A DNA stretch of 13,778 bases from Verrucomicrobiota bacterium (GCA_023447015.1 JAEXPG010000242.1:1-13778); one strand, 5' to 3'; shown: positions 6,395 through 13,778, counted from the first letter of the stretch. Notes: generated by a model not told the origin, from the letters alone. Translations and numbers: made by a program.

Positions 6395-8623
6395 CTAGTG
6401 GCGGCTCCGGGCGGTCGCCTGGGCCAGCGCGAGGTGCTGCGGCAGGTTGGTGCGGGCGTCGAAACGGGCGGTGATGGAGGCTTTGGCGCGGGTTGGCCGG
6501 CTGCGGTCGCCGGTGTGGGCCGACTCGATGGCGCCGCGCATCGCGGCGGCGAGCCGGGCGGGATCGCCGGGTGGGCAGAGCCAGGCGTCGTCGGGGGTGA
6601 GCATTTCGGGCACGCCGTTCACGTCGGTTGTGGCGATGGGGAGCTCGAAGATCGCGGCCTCGAGCAGCACGCGGGGAAACGCCTCCTCGAAGCTGGAGCA
6701 GACGAACACATCGGCCGCGCGGTAGTAGGCGAACGGATCGTCGACCTCGGGCACGATCTCGATGTTGTCGAGGTGGCGCAGTGCGATGTCGTGGCGGAGC
6801 GAGTCGAGGTAGATGCCCTCGCGGCCTCCGACCATGAGGTAGCGGCGCGGCGGCAGCGCAACGCCGGCGGCGGCCAGTTCGCGCTCGAGCAGCGCGATGG
6901 CGCGGACGTAGATGTGCTGGCCCTTGCGTTCGCAGACGGAACCGATGTTGGCGACGACGAGCGCGTCGGCGGGAAGGCCGAGTTTGGCGCGGAGGGCGGC
7001 GCGCGGGTTGGCGGCACGGTAGGTTTCCAGCCGCGCGACATCGATCCAGCTCGGCGTGTAGAGGAAGTTGCCGCGCCGCTCGTGGCGGGAGTGCACGGGC
7101 ATGGACGCTGCGGCGATGAAGGCGACACGGTCGGCGGAGCCGAATGCGGTCTCGGCCTCCGGGATCAGCGCCGCGGGAAGGAGCGGGGCGAAGAAGCGGC
7201 GGACCGGTGCGCTCTCGTGGATGTAGAGCAGCGAGGGAATGCCGAGTCGTTGCGCGAGATGCACGCCCCAGAACGCGACCATGGTGTTGGGCACGACGAG
7301 GTCGTACTGGGCGGCGGCGAAACGCGGCGCGAGTTGTGCGAGCGCGGCGTGGAATGCGTCGGCTGAGGTGGCGGTGAGCGCGGGCTTGAGGTCGACGAGC
7401 TCGACGGTGATGCCGGCGGCGGCGAAGCGTTCGTGCAGCGGACCGTCGGCCGGCGAGACGAGGTGGACGGTGATGCCCGGCTGCGCGGCGAGGTAGCGGC
7501 CGTACTCGAAGAGGAAGAGCGGCGCGCCCTCGAGGTTGAGATTGTGCGTGGCGAGCAGAACGCGGAGCGGACGACCGGAGGACGAAGGAGGGATGACGGA
7601 AGACGGAGGACGGAGGACGGAGGCGCTCGGGCGTGGAGCTTCTTCTCGATAGGTGCGCCAAGCGGAGCGCGTGGCGGCGAGGAAACCGGCGGTCGGGAGC
7701 TGCTGGGCCTTGGTGGCGTGGCGCAGCGCGAGGGCGCAGCGGGCGAAGAGGCCGGCGGAGAAGACCGGCAGCGGCGGTTCGGCGCCGGCGACGATGTCGG
7801 GTCGGAAGCGGCGCGTGAAGACGAGCTCGGTGTGGCCGTTGTCGAGGGTGGCGAAGATCCGGAGCGCGGCGGGCAGCGGCAGGCCGGCTGGCAGGTCGGC
7901 GTTGCCGAGGAACTGCGAGTGCTCCGTGCCGCGGAGAGCGGCGAAGACGCCGGAGACGTCGCGTCGCGGCTGGCCGTGCAGCAGCGGGACCGGCGACTGC
8001 GGGTCGAGGACGGCGGTGAGCGCGGTGATGGTTCGTTCCTGGTGCGCGAGCCAGCCGGTGACGGTGAGCCGGCCGTACTTCAGCCGGCCGGTGGCGGCGG
8101 GCTCCTCGAGTTTGCCCCAGAACGGAGGGTTGGGCTCGGTGTCGAGCGGCTGTGCCCGGGATTCGGCGACGACTTCGGCGGCCAGGGCGGCGAGCGGCGA
8201 GGTGGGGTGCTGGCGGTGGGCGCGGAGGAGTTGGTGGAGCAGTGCGGCGAAGTCCGGAGCGGGCTCGGCGGGCGTGGGCGGAGCGTCGGCGGCGACAGTG
8301 ATGTCGAGCGTGGCGAACTCCTCCCAGTGGCCCGAGAGATCGCAGACCTCGAGGCGCAGGCGGCGGGCGCCACGGTGCGGCTCGAGAAGAAAGGAGAAGC
8401 CGGCGGCGGGGGCGTCGGCGCGGCCGGCGACGGCCTGTTGCACGTCCGGCCGCGGCAGGCTGCAGAGGCCGAGAAAGGGACGGTGGTCGATCCACGCGCG
8501 CACATCGGCCGGGGCGCGGCCGGAGCGGGAGACCAGCCAGCCGGCGATCCACGACTTGCCGGTGGGAAAGCGCCAGTCGGCGGGGTGGATCTCGAGAGCG
8601 TGTTGCCAGTCGGAGCTCTGCAT
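6395..8623 (-). CDS. Glycosyltransferase, GT4/GT-B fold, with two N-terminal 'GWL' modules
   Basis: The protein has 742 residues. Residues 18-110 and 180-272 are two related beta-rich modules, each opening with a GWL motif (28-30, 190-192) and carrying an RPDV or RRDV motif (58-61, 220-223). A Pro/Ser-rich linker at 330-351 contains a 7-bp DNA repeat array. The GT-B catalytic part spans about 353-735: THNLNLEGAPLFLFE at 359-373, LLYIHES at 465-471, NIGSVCERKGQH at 559-570, and the GT4 E-x7-E motif at E647 and E655 (EEAFPRVLLEA). It should transfer a sugar from a nucleotide-sugar donor in the cytoplasm, probably for a surface polysaccharide; donor and acceptor cannot be read from the sequence. 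It is closely related to the catalytic domains of the next two genes upstream. The ATG at 8623 follows C-rich DNA without a Shine-Dalgarno sequence. Confidence 0.92.
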   Translation of the reverse strand: MQSSDWQHALEIHPADWRFPTGKSWIAGWLVSRSGRAPADVRAWIDHRPFLGLCSLPRPDVQQAVAGRADAPAAGFSFLLEPHRGARRLRLEVCDLSGHWEEFATLDITVAADAPPTPAEPAPDFAALLHQLLRAHRQHPTSPLAALAAEVVAESRAQPLDTEPNPPFWGKLEEPAATGRLKYGRLTVTGWLAHQERTITALTAVLDPQSPVPLLHGQPRRDVSGVFAALRGTEHSQFLGNADLPAGLPLPAALRIFATLDNGHTELVFTRRFRPDIVAGAEPPLPVFSAGLFARCALALRHATKAQQLPTAGFLAATRSAWRTYREEAPRPSASVLRPPSSVIPPSSSGRPLRVLLATHNLNLEGAPLFLFEYGRYLAAQPGITVHLVSPADGPLHERFAAAGITVELVDLKPALTATSADAFHAALAQLAPRFAAAQYDLVVPNTMVAFWGVHLAQRLGIPSLLYIHESAPVRRFFAPLLPAALIPEAETAFGSADRVAFIAAASMPVHSRHERRGNFLYTPSWIDVARLETYRAANPRAALRAKLGLPADALVVANIGSVCERKGQHIYVRAIALLERELAAAGVALPPRRYLMVGGREGIYLDSLRHDIALRHLDNIEIVPEVDDPFAYYRAADVFVCSSFEEAFPRVLLEAAIFELPIATTDVNGVPEMLTPDDAWLCPPGDPARLAAAMRGAIESAHTGDRSRPTRAKASITARFDARTNLPQHLALAQATARSRH
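7575..7623 (-). repeat. In-frame heptanucleotide repeat array (ACGGAGG type)
   Basis: Seven consecutive 7-bp units are readable on the plus strand: CCGGAGG, ACGAAGG, AGGGATG, ACGGAAG, then three exact ACGGAGG. The array lies inside the glycosyltransferase gene and encodes about residues 334-350 (ASVLRPPSSVIPPSSSG), directly before the GT-B domain. Because 7 is not a multiple of 3, gain or loss of a single unit would shift the reading frame. Confidence 0.9.
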
Positions 8624-8640
8624 CGGAGGAGGGGAAGGTG

Positions 8641-8670
8641 AACCGCTAATGAACGCTGATCGACGCTAAT
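8641..8670. repeat. 10-bp tandem repeat, three units
   Basis: AACCGCTAAT, GAACGCTGAT and CGACGCTAAT follow one another without gaps in the intergenic space between two glycosyltransferase genes. The common core is CGCTRAT. It lies next to the REP-like pair at 8679-8753, and the two may form one composite intergenic element. Confidence 0.7.
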
Positions 8671-8678
8671 TGGGGGAG

Positions 8679-8753
8679 GTAGGAGCCTGCTTGCAGGCGA
8701 TCCTGGACGTTCGCGATTTGCCGAGCAGAGATCGCCTGCAGGCAGGCTCCTAC
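8679..8753. repeat. REP-like inverted repeat pair (BIME-like)
   Basis: Two 24-base arms (8679-8702 and 8730-8753) are reverse complements of each other with one mismatch, around a 27-base spacer. The left arm begins GTAGGAGCCTGC and continues TTGCAGGCGATC. Each arm is itself a small palindrome (GCCTGC / GCAGGC). This is the layout of REP doublets, which in other bacteria are moved by REP-associated tyrosine transposases (RAYT); no such gene is in the window. Transcribed as RNA from the gene at 8783-11032, it would form a long hairpin just after that stop codon and could act as an end signal or protect the 3' end. Confidence 0.9.
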
Positions 8754-8782
8754 TTCGCTGGCGAGTTGGCTCCTGCCGGGGG

Positions 8783-11032
8783 TCATACCTGGACCGCGGC
8801 GGTTTCGCGGGCGAGCGCGAGGTGAACCGGTTGCACGCGCTCGGGGGTGAAGGTCTGCTCGAGGCGGCGGCGGGCGCGCTGGCCGAGCTGGGCGGCCCAG
8901 GCGGGCTGGGCGAGCACTTGTTCCAACGCCTCGGCGAGTGCCCACGTGTCGCCCGGCGGGACGAGCACGGCCTCCTCGTCGTGGCGCACGATCTCCGGCA
9001 CCCCGTGCACGGCGGAGCTGACGATGGGCAGCGAGAACGCCATCGCCTCGAGGATGACGCGGGGAAACGACTCCTCGAAACTGGAGCAGACGAAGACATC
9101 GGCCGCGCCGTAGAAGGCCGCAGCATCCTCGCTCTCGGGAACGACGGCGAGGTTGGGCCGGTTCAGCGTCGCGAGCTGGGCGGCGAGGTCGTGGTCGTAG
9201 GTGGTGTCGCGGGCGCCGACCATGAGGAAGCGAACCTTCTCGGCGGCGGGATAGCGGCGGCAGAGGAGGTCCACGGCGCGGGCGAAGAGGATCTGGCCTT
9301 TGCGGTCGCAGACGGTGCCGAGATTGACGACGAGGCGTTCGTCGGGGGCGAGGCCCAGGCGGCGCCGCAGTTCGTCGCGGCTGCGGGCGGTGCGCACGGC
9401 GTCGAGCGAGCGCAGGTCGATCCATCCCGGGGTGATGCGGTAGTTCGCCCCGTCGGAGAACGCGGAGTAGTAGCGGCGCGTGGCGGCGGTGAGGAACGAG
9501 ACGCGGGGCGCGGCGGCGAAGGCCTGTTCGATGCCCGGCAGTGCGGTGGGCGCGCGACCGTGGAAGAAGGCGGCCGGTGTGGTGCTCTCGTGGATGTAGA
9601 AGAGGGACGGGCGGCGGGCGGCGCGGGCGGCGTGGACGGCCCAGTAGCTGGCGAGCGTGTTGGCGACGACGAGGTCGCAGGCGGCGAAGTCGAGTCGGGC
9701 GACGATGCGGCGCAGCGCGGTGCGCTGGGCGGCCGGGGTGGTGGCATGCACCAGCGGCGTGAGGTCGACGACGTGGATGGTCGCGCCGAGCTGTTCGTAG
9801 CGTTTGCGCAGCGGGCCGTCGCGGCCGGTGACGACGGTGAGCTCCGCGCGGCCGGTGCGGCGGCAGAAGGCGGCGAACTCAGCGAGGAAGAGCGGCGCGC
9901 CCTCGAGATTCAGGTTGTGGGTGACGAGCAGCAGGCGGCGCGGGTCGGACTGCGCCGGGTTGGACGAGAAGAGTTCGCCGGAGAGTCCGCCCATCGAGGG
10001 GCCGCGCCGCGGCGCGAGCGCGCGGAAAGAGTTCCAGATGGGGCGCAACTCGGGGAGGAGTGCGCGGAGATTCTCGGTCGGGATGCCGCGGCGGCGCAGC
10101 GCGGTCCGCAGTGCCCAGGCGGCGTGGAGGAAGGCGGAGTGGGAGAAACGCGGATAGCCGCGCTTCTCGGTCTCGATGTCCCAGAGCAGCGTGTGCTGGA
10201 CGTTGCAGAGATGCCAGGATCCGTCGGCCAGCTCGGCGTAAAGGCGCAGGGTGCGCGGCTGCGGGAGCTGCGCGGGGCAGTCGACAAAGCCCTTCCAGCG
10301 GCAGTTCTTCGCGTTGGCGAACTGCGGGAAGCGCTCGGGGACCCCGGCGTATTCGCCGGACGGTTTCAGCTCCTGCACGGTCTGGAGGTCGAACGTCGCG
10401 AAGACGCGGCGGACCGCCTCGGTCTCGTGGAAGAGCCAGCCAATGAGGTTCACGCGGCCGTAGGCGCCGCGGGTGAGGGCGGCCGGTTCGTCGAAGTGGG
10501 CGTGGAACGGCGCGTGGGCGAAGCGCGCGGTCGACGGGTGCGGCAGCGCGGCGGCGAGTTCGGTGGCGAGGGTGGGCCAGTCGGGCTGCGGTTCACCGGC
10601 GGCGCGGCGGAGCAGGAGGTGGAAGGCCCGGGCGAACTCGACCGCGCGCAACGTCCCCTCCTTCGCCGCGGCGGCGAAGGGCGTGGCGGGAGCAGGACCG
10701 GCCGTGATCGTTTCCGTGTGCACGGCGAGCCAGTCGCCAGCGAGCGTGCAGGCCTCGAAGACGACGGAGTTGGCGCCGGAGACGAGGATCGCGGGCTGCT
10801 CGAACGCCGCGAGCAGGCGCGGCTCGCGGGCCTTGAAGAACTCCGCGAGGTCCGGACGCGGCAGGCCGTAGACGCCGGGGAAAACGCGCTGGCCGACGCG
10901 CGCGCGGAGATCGACGAAGTGCTGGCCGGGCTTGGCGACGAGCCAGCCGCGCAGGATGATGCGGCCGGCCGGTGGCGTGTCGCCCGGTGCGGGCGAGTCG
11001 AGGTGGAAGGTGGCGTGGGGCGTCTCGAGCAT
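8783..11032 (-). CDS. Glycosyltransferase, GT4/GT-B fold, with two N-terminal 'GWL' modules
   Basis: The 749-residue protein has the same layout as the one at 6395-8623. Module 1 covers about 22-110 (RGWLV at 28-32, YGLPRPDL at 55-62). Module 2 covers about 189-285 (IGWLF at 197-201, a WKGF motif at 246-249). The GT-B part spans about 365-745, with THNLNLEGAPLFL at 371-383, LFYIHES at 477-483, NLGTVCDRKGQ at 570-580, and E-x7-E at E654 and E662. The interdomain linker (about 340-365) is not a 7-bp repeat, unlike in both neighbours. The gene starts 14 nt after the stop of the large GT2-GT2-GT4 gene, so the two are probably co-transcribed. The predicted role is sugar transfer in assembly of a surface polysaccharide; donor and linkage are unknown. 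No signal peptide is seen, consistent with a cytoplasmic or membrane-peripheral enzyme. Confidence 0.92.
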   Translation of the reverse strand: MLETPHATFHLDSPAPGDTPPAGRIILRGWLVAKPGQHFVDLRARVGQRVFPGVYGLPRPDLAEFFKAREPRLLAAFEQPAILVSGANSVVFEACTLAGDWLAVHTETITAGPAPATPFAAAAKEGTLRAVEFARAFHLLLRRAAGEPQPDWPTLATELAAALPHPSTARFAHAPFHAHFDEPAALTRGAYGRVNLIGWLFHETEAVRRVFATFDLQTVQELKPSGEYAGVPERFPQFANAKNCRWKGFVDCPAQLPQPRTLRLYAELADGSWHLCNVQHTLLWDIETEKRGYPRFSHSAFLHAAWALRTALRRRGIPTENLRALLPELRPIWNSFRALAPRRGPSMGGLSGELFSSNPAQSDPRRLLLVTHNLNLEGAPLFLAEFAAFCRRTGRAELTVVTGRDGPLRKRYEQLGATIHVVDLTPLVHATTPAAQRTALRRIVARLDFAACDLVVANTLASYWAVHAARAARRPSLFYIHESTTPAAFFHGRAPTALPGIEQAFAAAPRVSFLTAATRRYYSAFSDGANYRITPGWIDLRSLDAVRTARSRDELRRRLGLAPDERLVVNLGTVCDRKGQILFARAVDLLCRRYPAAEKVRFLMVGARDTTYDHDLAAQLATLNRPNLAVVPESEDAAAFYGAADVFVCSSFEESFPRVILEAMAFSLPIVSSAVHGVPEIVRHDEEAVLVPPGDTWALAEALEQVLAQPAWAAQLGQRARRRLEQTFTPERVQPVHLALARETAAVQV

Positions 11033-11046
11033 CGAGGTGGGGACGT

Positions 11047-13778
11047 TCAGCCGAGGGCGGCCTCGCGGCAGAGGGCGAGGTGCTGGGGAAGGAGCTTGGT
11101 GGTGTCGAAGTGGCGGTGGACGCGGGCGCGGGCCATCGAGACCATCCAGTCGTCGCCGGCGAAGTGCTCGCCCAGCGCCCCGGTGAGCGCGGCGGAGAGT
11201 TTCGCTGGGTCGCCGGCGGGGATGAGGTGGGCCTCGTCGTTGGCCACGAGCATCTCCGGAATGCCGAAGACATCCGTGCTCACGATGCGGACACCGAAGA
11301 CCATCGCCTCAAGCAGCACGCGGGGAAACGACTCCTCGAAGCTCGTGCAGACGAGGAGGTCGGCCATGCGGAAGAAATCGTCGATGTCGCCGCGCTCGGC
11401 GAGTACACGCACCTCGTCGAGGCCGAGCAGGGCGATGTCCTGCTGGATGCTTTCGAGGTAGAGTCCGTCGCGGGCGCCGATGATGAGGAAGAGCGGGAAC
11501 GGCTTCCCGGGAAACGCGGTGGGCCACTCCTTGCGCAGGCGGTCGATGCCGCGGAGGTAGATGTGCTGGCCCTTCCGCTCGCAGACGGAACCGACGTTGA
11601 TGACGAGCGGGACGTCTGATGGGATGCCGTGCTTCTGCCGGAGCGCGGCGCGATCGGAGGTGGCGACGAACTTCTCGATGCGCGAAACGTCGACCGCGCT
11701 CGCCACATGGCGGAAGTTGTCGTGGTGGTTCTGCTCCTGAAAGACGGCCTCGGTGGCGCGGGCGGCGAAGCAGACGCGGGTGGCGTCGCGCAGCGCGGCC
11801 TCGGCGGGTTCGCGCAGCCGCGCGGGCAGGCCGGCGCGGGCGAAGAGCTTGTCGAGCGTGCAGCTCTCGTAGACGTAGAGCAGCGAGGGCTTGTTCAGTC
11901 GTGCGGCGAACGGCACGGTCCAGAAGGTGAGGACGGTGTTGCCAACGACGAGGTCGACGTCCGGCAACGGGTGCGCGACGGCAAGTGCGGCGATGGCGAC
12001 GTTGCACTGGTCGGCGTCGGCGGCGGTGAGGATCGCGGAGGTGTCCCAGATCTCGACCGGGATGCCGAGCGCCTCGTAGCGCGCGCGCAGCGGGCCGTCC
12101 TCGGGCGAGACGACGCGCACGCTCACGCCCGGCACCGTCGCGTGGTGACGCGCCTGCTCGAAGAGCAGGATCGGCGCACCCTCGAACTTCAGGTTGTGGG
12201 TGACGAAGAGGAGACGGAGGGGCCGAGAGTCGAGAGTCGAGAGTCGAGAGCTCGGAGCGGCAAGGCCGGTGGTGGACGGTGGGCGGTGAGCGGTGAGCAG
12301 TGGCCGGTCACCGGAAACCGGAAACCGGTCACCGGCATACTGGTAGTGGTAGGGGTTGAGGCGGGGAGCGGCGGGCGGGAAGTCGTAGGTGTCGCTGAGG
12401 AACGGATCGCGGTGCGCGCCGTGGCGGGCGACGAAGGCGAGGTGTTCCTTCTCGGTGTACTCGCGGCCACGCGAGGCGCTGCCGACGTGCTGCAGGACGG
12501 CCTGCGGGGTGACGACGACGCGCTGGCCGCGTTCCCAGGCGCGGAGGCAGAAGTCCACGTCGTTGTAGGCGACGCGGAAATCGGTCTCGTCGAAACCGAG
12601 TTCGCGGTAAAGTTGGGTGCGCGTGAGCAGACAGGCGCCGGTGACGGCGGCGACGTTGCGCGCGGCGTGCGGCAGGAAGAGCAGGCCGAGATCCTCGGAG
12701 GGCTCGTGCTCGAAGAGCGTGTGCGGCAGGCGGTCGTGGCGGCTCAGGCCGATGCCGGCGTGGTTGATCGTGCTGTCGGGATAAAGCAACTTCGCGCCGA
12801 CGACACCGACGCCGGGGACGGTGAGCCAGCCGGCGAGTTCCTCGAGCCAGCCGGGGCGGAGCGCCTCGACGTCGTTATTGAGGTGGAGGAGCAGCGGCGT
12901 GGCGGCGCGGGCGGAGCCGGCGTTGACGAGGCGCGAGTAGTTGAAGCCCGCAGGATCGGCCGGAAGGTCGAGCACGGTGCAACGCAGGTCGGCGCGCGCG
13001 GGGAGCGAGCGGAGCAGCTCGAGCGAGGCGGGTTCGTCGGAGCCGTCGTTGACCACGATCACCTGCACGCTTTCGCGCGGCGTGGTGCGGGCGAGCGAGT
13101 CGAGGCAGCGCGCGAGGAGGTCTCCGCGGTTCTTCGTCGGGATGACGATGGTGACGGGGTTCTCGCGGAGGATGGCCGGATCCCAGCGCAGTTGGTGCAG
13201 GCAGCAGGCGTAGCGCGTGGCCCATTCGGGCAGCATCGGTTCGGCGCGCAGGCCGCGGCGCTGGCAGGCTTCGGCGATGGCGCGGCGGGCGGCGTCGAAG
13301 AGGTAGCCCTTCTGGTCGCCACGGGAGGCGGTGCTCTCGGCGTGGGCGCGCCAGTGGTAGCAGACGAAGGGGATGTGGACGACGTCCTCGTGCTTGATGC
13401 GCTCGAAGCAGCGCAGAAAGAGGTCGATGTCCTGAGCGCCGTTGAACTCCGGGCGCAGACCACCGACGGCGTTGACGACGCTGCGGCGGATGACGGACAG
13501 ATGGTGCGTGTAGTTGTGCGTGATCGCCATCTCCGGCGACCAGTCGCCCTTGAACTGCGGGTCGAAGCGGCGGCCGGAGTCGTCGATCTTGTCCTCGTCG
13601 GTGTAGAGGTATCCGGCGGTCGGGTGCGCGAGGACGGCCTGGGCGACATGCAGGAGGGCGTCGGGCGGCAGAAGGTCGTCGTGGTCGAGCAGGGCGACGA
13701 ACTCGCCGGTGGCGATCTCGAGGGCGGAGTTGGTGGCGCGGGAGATGTGGCCGTTCTCCTTGCGGAAGACCGGGCGGA
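11047..13778 (-). CDS. Multidomain glycosyltransferase GT2-GT2-GT4, C-terminal part
   Basis: The frame is open from the window edge (first full codon at 13776) to TGA at 11049-11047. This gives 909 residues and lacks the true N-terminus; the internal ATG at 13530 is not the start, because clear GT2 sequence lies before it. GT2 domain 1 (1 to about 190) has ENGHISRATN at 7-16, the metal-binding DHDD at 31-34, YTDEDK at 58-63 and QDIDLFLR at 115-122. GT2 domain 2 (about 206-470) has VTIVIPTKNR at 208-217, VVNDGSD at 241-247, LNNDVE at 299-304 and NDVDFCLR at 405-412. A linker with two heptamer arrays follows (481-518). The GT-B/GT4 domain (519-909) has THNLKFEGAP at 526-535 and E-x7-E at E815 and E823. 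Such multi-GT proteins make repeating or heteropolymeric glycans. All three active sites look intact in the visible part. Confidence 0.93.
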   Translation of the reverse strand, partial: RPVFRKENGHISRATNSALEIATGEFVALLDHDDLLPPDALLHVAQAVLAHPTAGYLYTDEDKIDDSGRRFDPQFKGDWSPEMAITHNYTHHLSVIRRSVVNAVGGLRPEFNGAQDIDLFLRCFERIKHEDVVHIPFVCYHWRAHAESTASRGDQKGYLFDAARRAIAEACQRRGLRAEPMLPEWATRYACCLHQLRWDPAILRENPVTIVIPTKNRGDLLARCLDSLARTTPRESVQVIVVNDGSDEPASLELLRSLPARADLRCTVLDLPADPAGFNYSRLVNAGSARAATPLLLHLNNDVEALRPGWLEELAGWLTVPGVGVVGAKLLYPDSTINHAGIGLSRHDRLPHTLFEHEPSEDLGLLFLPHAARNVAAVTGACLLTRTQLYRELGFDETDFRVAYNDVDFCLRAWERGQRVVVTPQAVLQHVGSASRGREYTEKEHLAFVARHGAHRDPFLSDTYDFPPAAPRLNPYHYQYAGDRFPVSGDRPLLTAHRPPSTTGLAAPSSRLSTLDSRPLRLLFVTHNLKFEGAPILLFEQARHHATVPGVSVRVVSPEDGPLRARYEALGIPVEIWDTSAILTAADADQCNVAIAALAVAHPLPDVDLVVGNTVLTFWTVPFAARLNKPSLLYVYESCTLDKLFARAGLPARLREPAEAALRDATRVCFAARATEAVFQEQNHHDNFRHVASAVDVSRIEKFVATSDRAALRQKHGIPSDVPLVINVGSVCERKGQHIYLRGIDRLRKEWPTAFPGKPFPLFLIIGARDGLYLESIQQDIALLGLDEVRVLAERGDIDDFFRMADLLVCTSFEESFPRVLLEAMVFGVRIVSTDVFGIPEMLVANDEAHLIPAGDPAKLSAALTGALGEHFAGDDWMVSMARARVHRHFDTTKLLPQHLALCREAALG
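12224..12251 (-). repeat. In-frame heptanucleotide repeat array (CGAGAGT type)
   Basis: Four 7-bp units on the plus strand, CGAGAGT three times and then CGAGAGC, encode about residues 509-518 (SSRLSTLDSR) in the linker just before the GT-B domain of the large glycosyltransferase. Confidence 0.9.
12272..12334 (-). repeat. In-frame heptanucleotide repeat array (GTNNNCG type)
   Basis: Nine 7-bp units run without a break on the plus strand: GTGGACG, GTGGGCG, GTGAGCG, GTGAGCA, GTGGCCG, GTCACCG, GAAACCG twice, and GTCACCG. The 63 bp equal 21 codons (about residues 481-502) in the linker between GT2 domain 2 and the GT-B domain. The unit drifts along the array, as expected from successive duplication and mutation. 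Confidence 0.88.

Noticed and set aside
5555..7366. A 603-codon plus-strand open frame
   Set aside because: It is antisense to clear genes and has shadow-type composition.
7575..7623. A CRISPR array or other adaptive repeat
   Set aside because: The units are 7 bp with no spacers, lie inside a coding frame, and drift in sequence.
5562..8552. A 996-codon minus-strand open frame in another frame across the glycosyltransferase and TPR genes
   Set aside because: It is dominated by Arg, Pro, Ala and His, as expected of a shifted frame in GC-rich DNA. It matters only as the possible fate of a heptamer frameshift.
8822..11461. An 879-codon plus-strand open frame opposite two glycosyltransferase genes
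   Set aside because: It crosses two minus-strand genes with recognisable catalytic motifs and has low-complexity Gly/Glu/Arg composition.
13530..13530. The ATG at 13530 as the start of the large glycosyltransferase
   Set aside because: The same frame continues upstream to the window edge with typical GT2 motifs (DHDD, YTDEDK), so the gene extends beyond the window.

Overview
The window is very GC-rich (around 70% by eye). Every convincing gene lies on the minus strand, so transcription runs from right to left. The proteins resemble those of the Verrucomicrobiota, most likely the Opitutaceae. They include secreted proteins carrying a 'FYRIE.S.DL..W' module plus a putative Ig domain, a vanadium-haloperoxidase-like exported protein, and REP-like GTAGGAGCCTGC palindromes. 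This taxonomic placement is inference from protein style and base composition, since no marker gene is present.

The right part (13778 down to 5600) is a glycosyltransferase block. It starts with the 3' part of a very large protein with two GT2 domains followed by a GT-B/GT4 domain (11047-13778, running off the edge). Next come two GT-B/GT4 proteins that each carry two tandem beta-type 'GWL' modules in front of the catalytic domain (8783-11032 and 6395-8623). The block ends with a small membrane-anchored TPR protein (5600-6376). Spacings of 14 and 18 nt suggest co-transcription, interrupted by one 159-nt gap that holds a REP-like inverted pair and a 10-bp tandem repeat. The block most likely builds or decorates a surface polysaccharide. 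Its three GT-B domains are clearly paralogous but have different N-terminal halves. Two of the three genes carry arrays of 7-bp repeats inside the reading frame, both immediately before the GT-B domain.

The left-centre part (5430 down to 1032) is a three-gene unit: two paralogous exported beta-propeller proteins with a putative Ig domain, flanking a periplasmic protein with two TonB-C-like domains. The propeller paralogues are a mosaic, with nearly identical ends and a strongly diverged middle. The far left (817 down to 1) is the 5' part of an exported vanadium-dependent haloperoxidase / PAP2-type protein that runs off the edge.

None of the chosen starts has a Shine-Dalgarno-like sequence; the bases before them are C-rich. 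Many long open frames on the other strand and in other frames are shadows caused by GC richness and are not annotated. No tRNA, rRNA, CRISPR array or transposase was seen.
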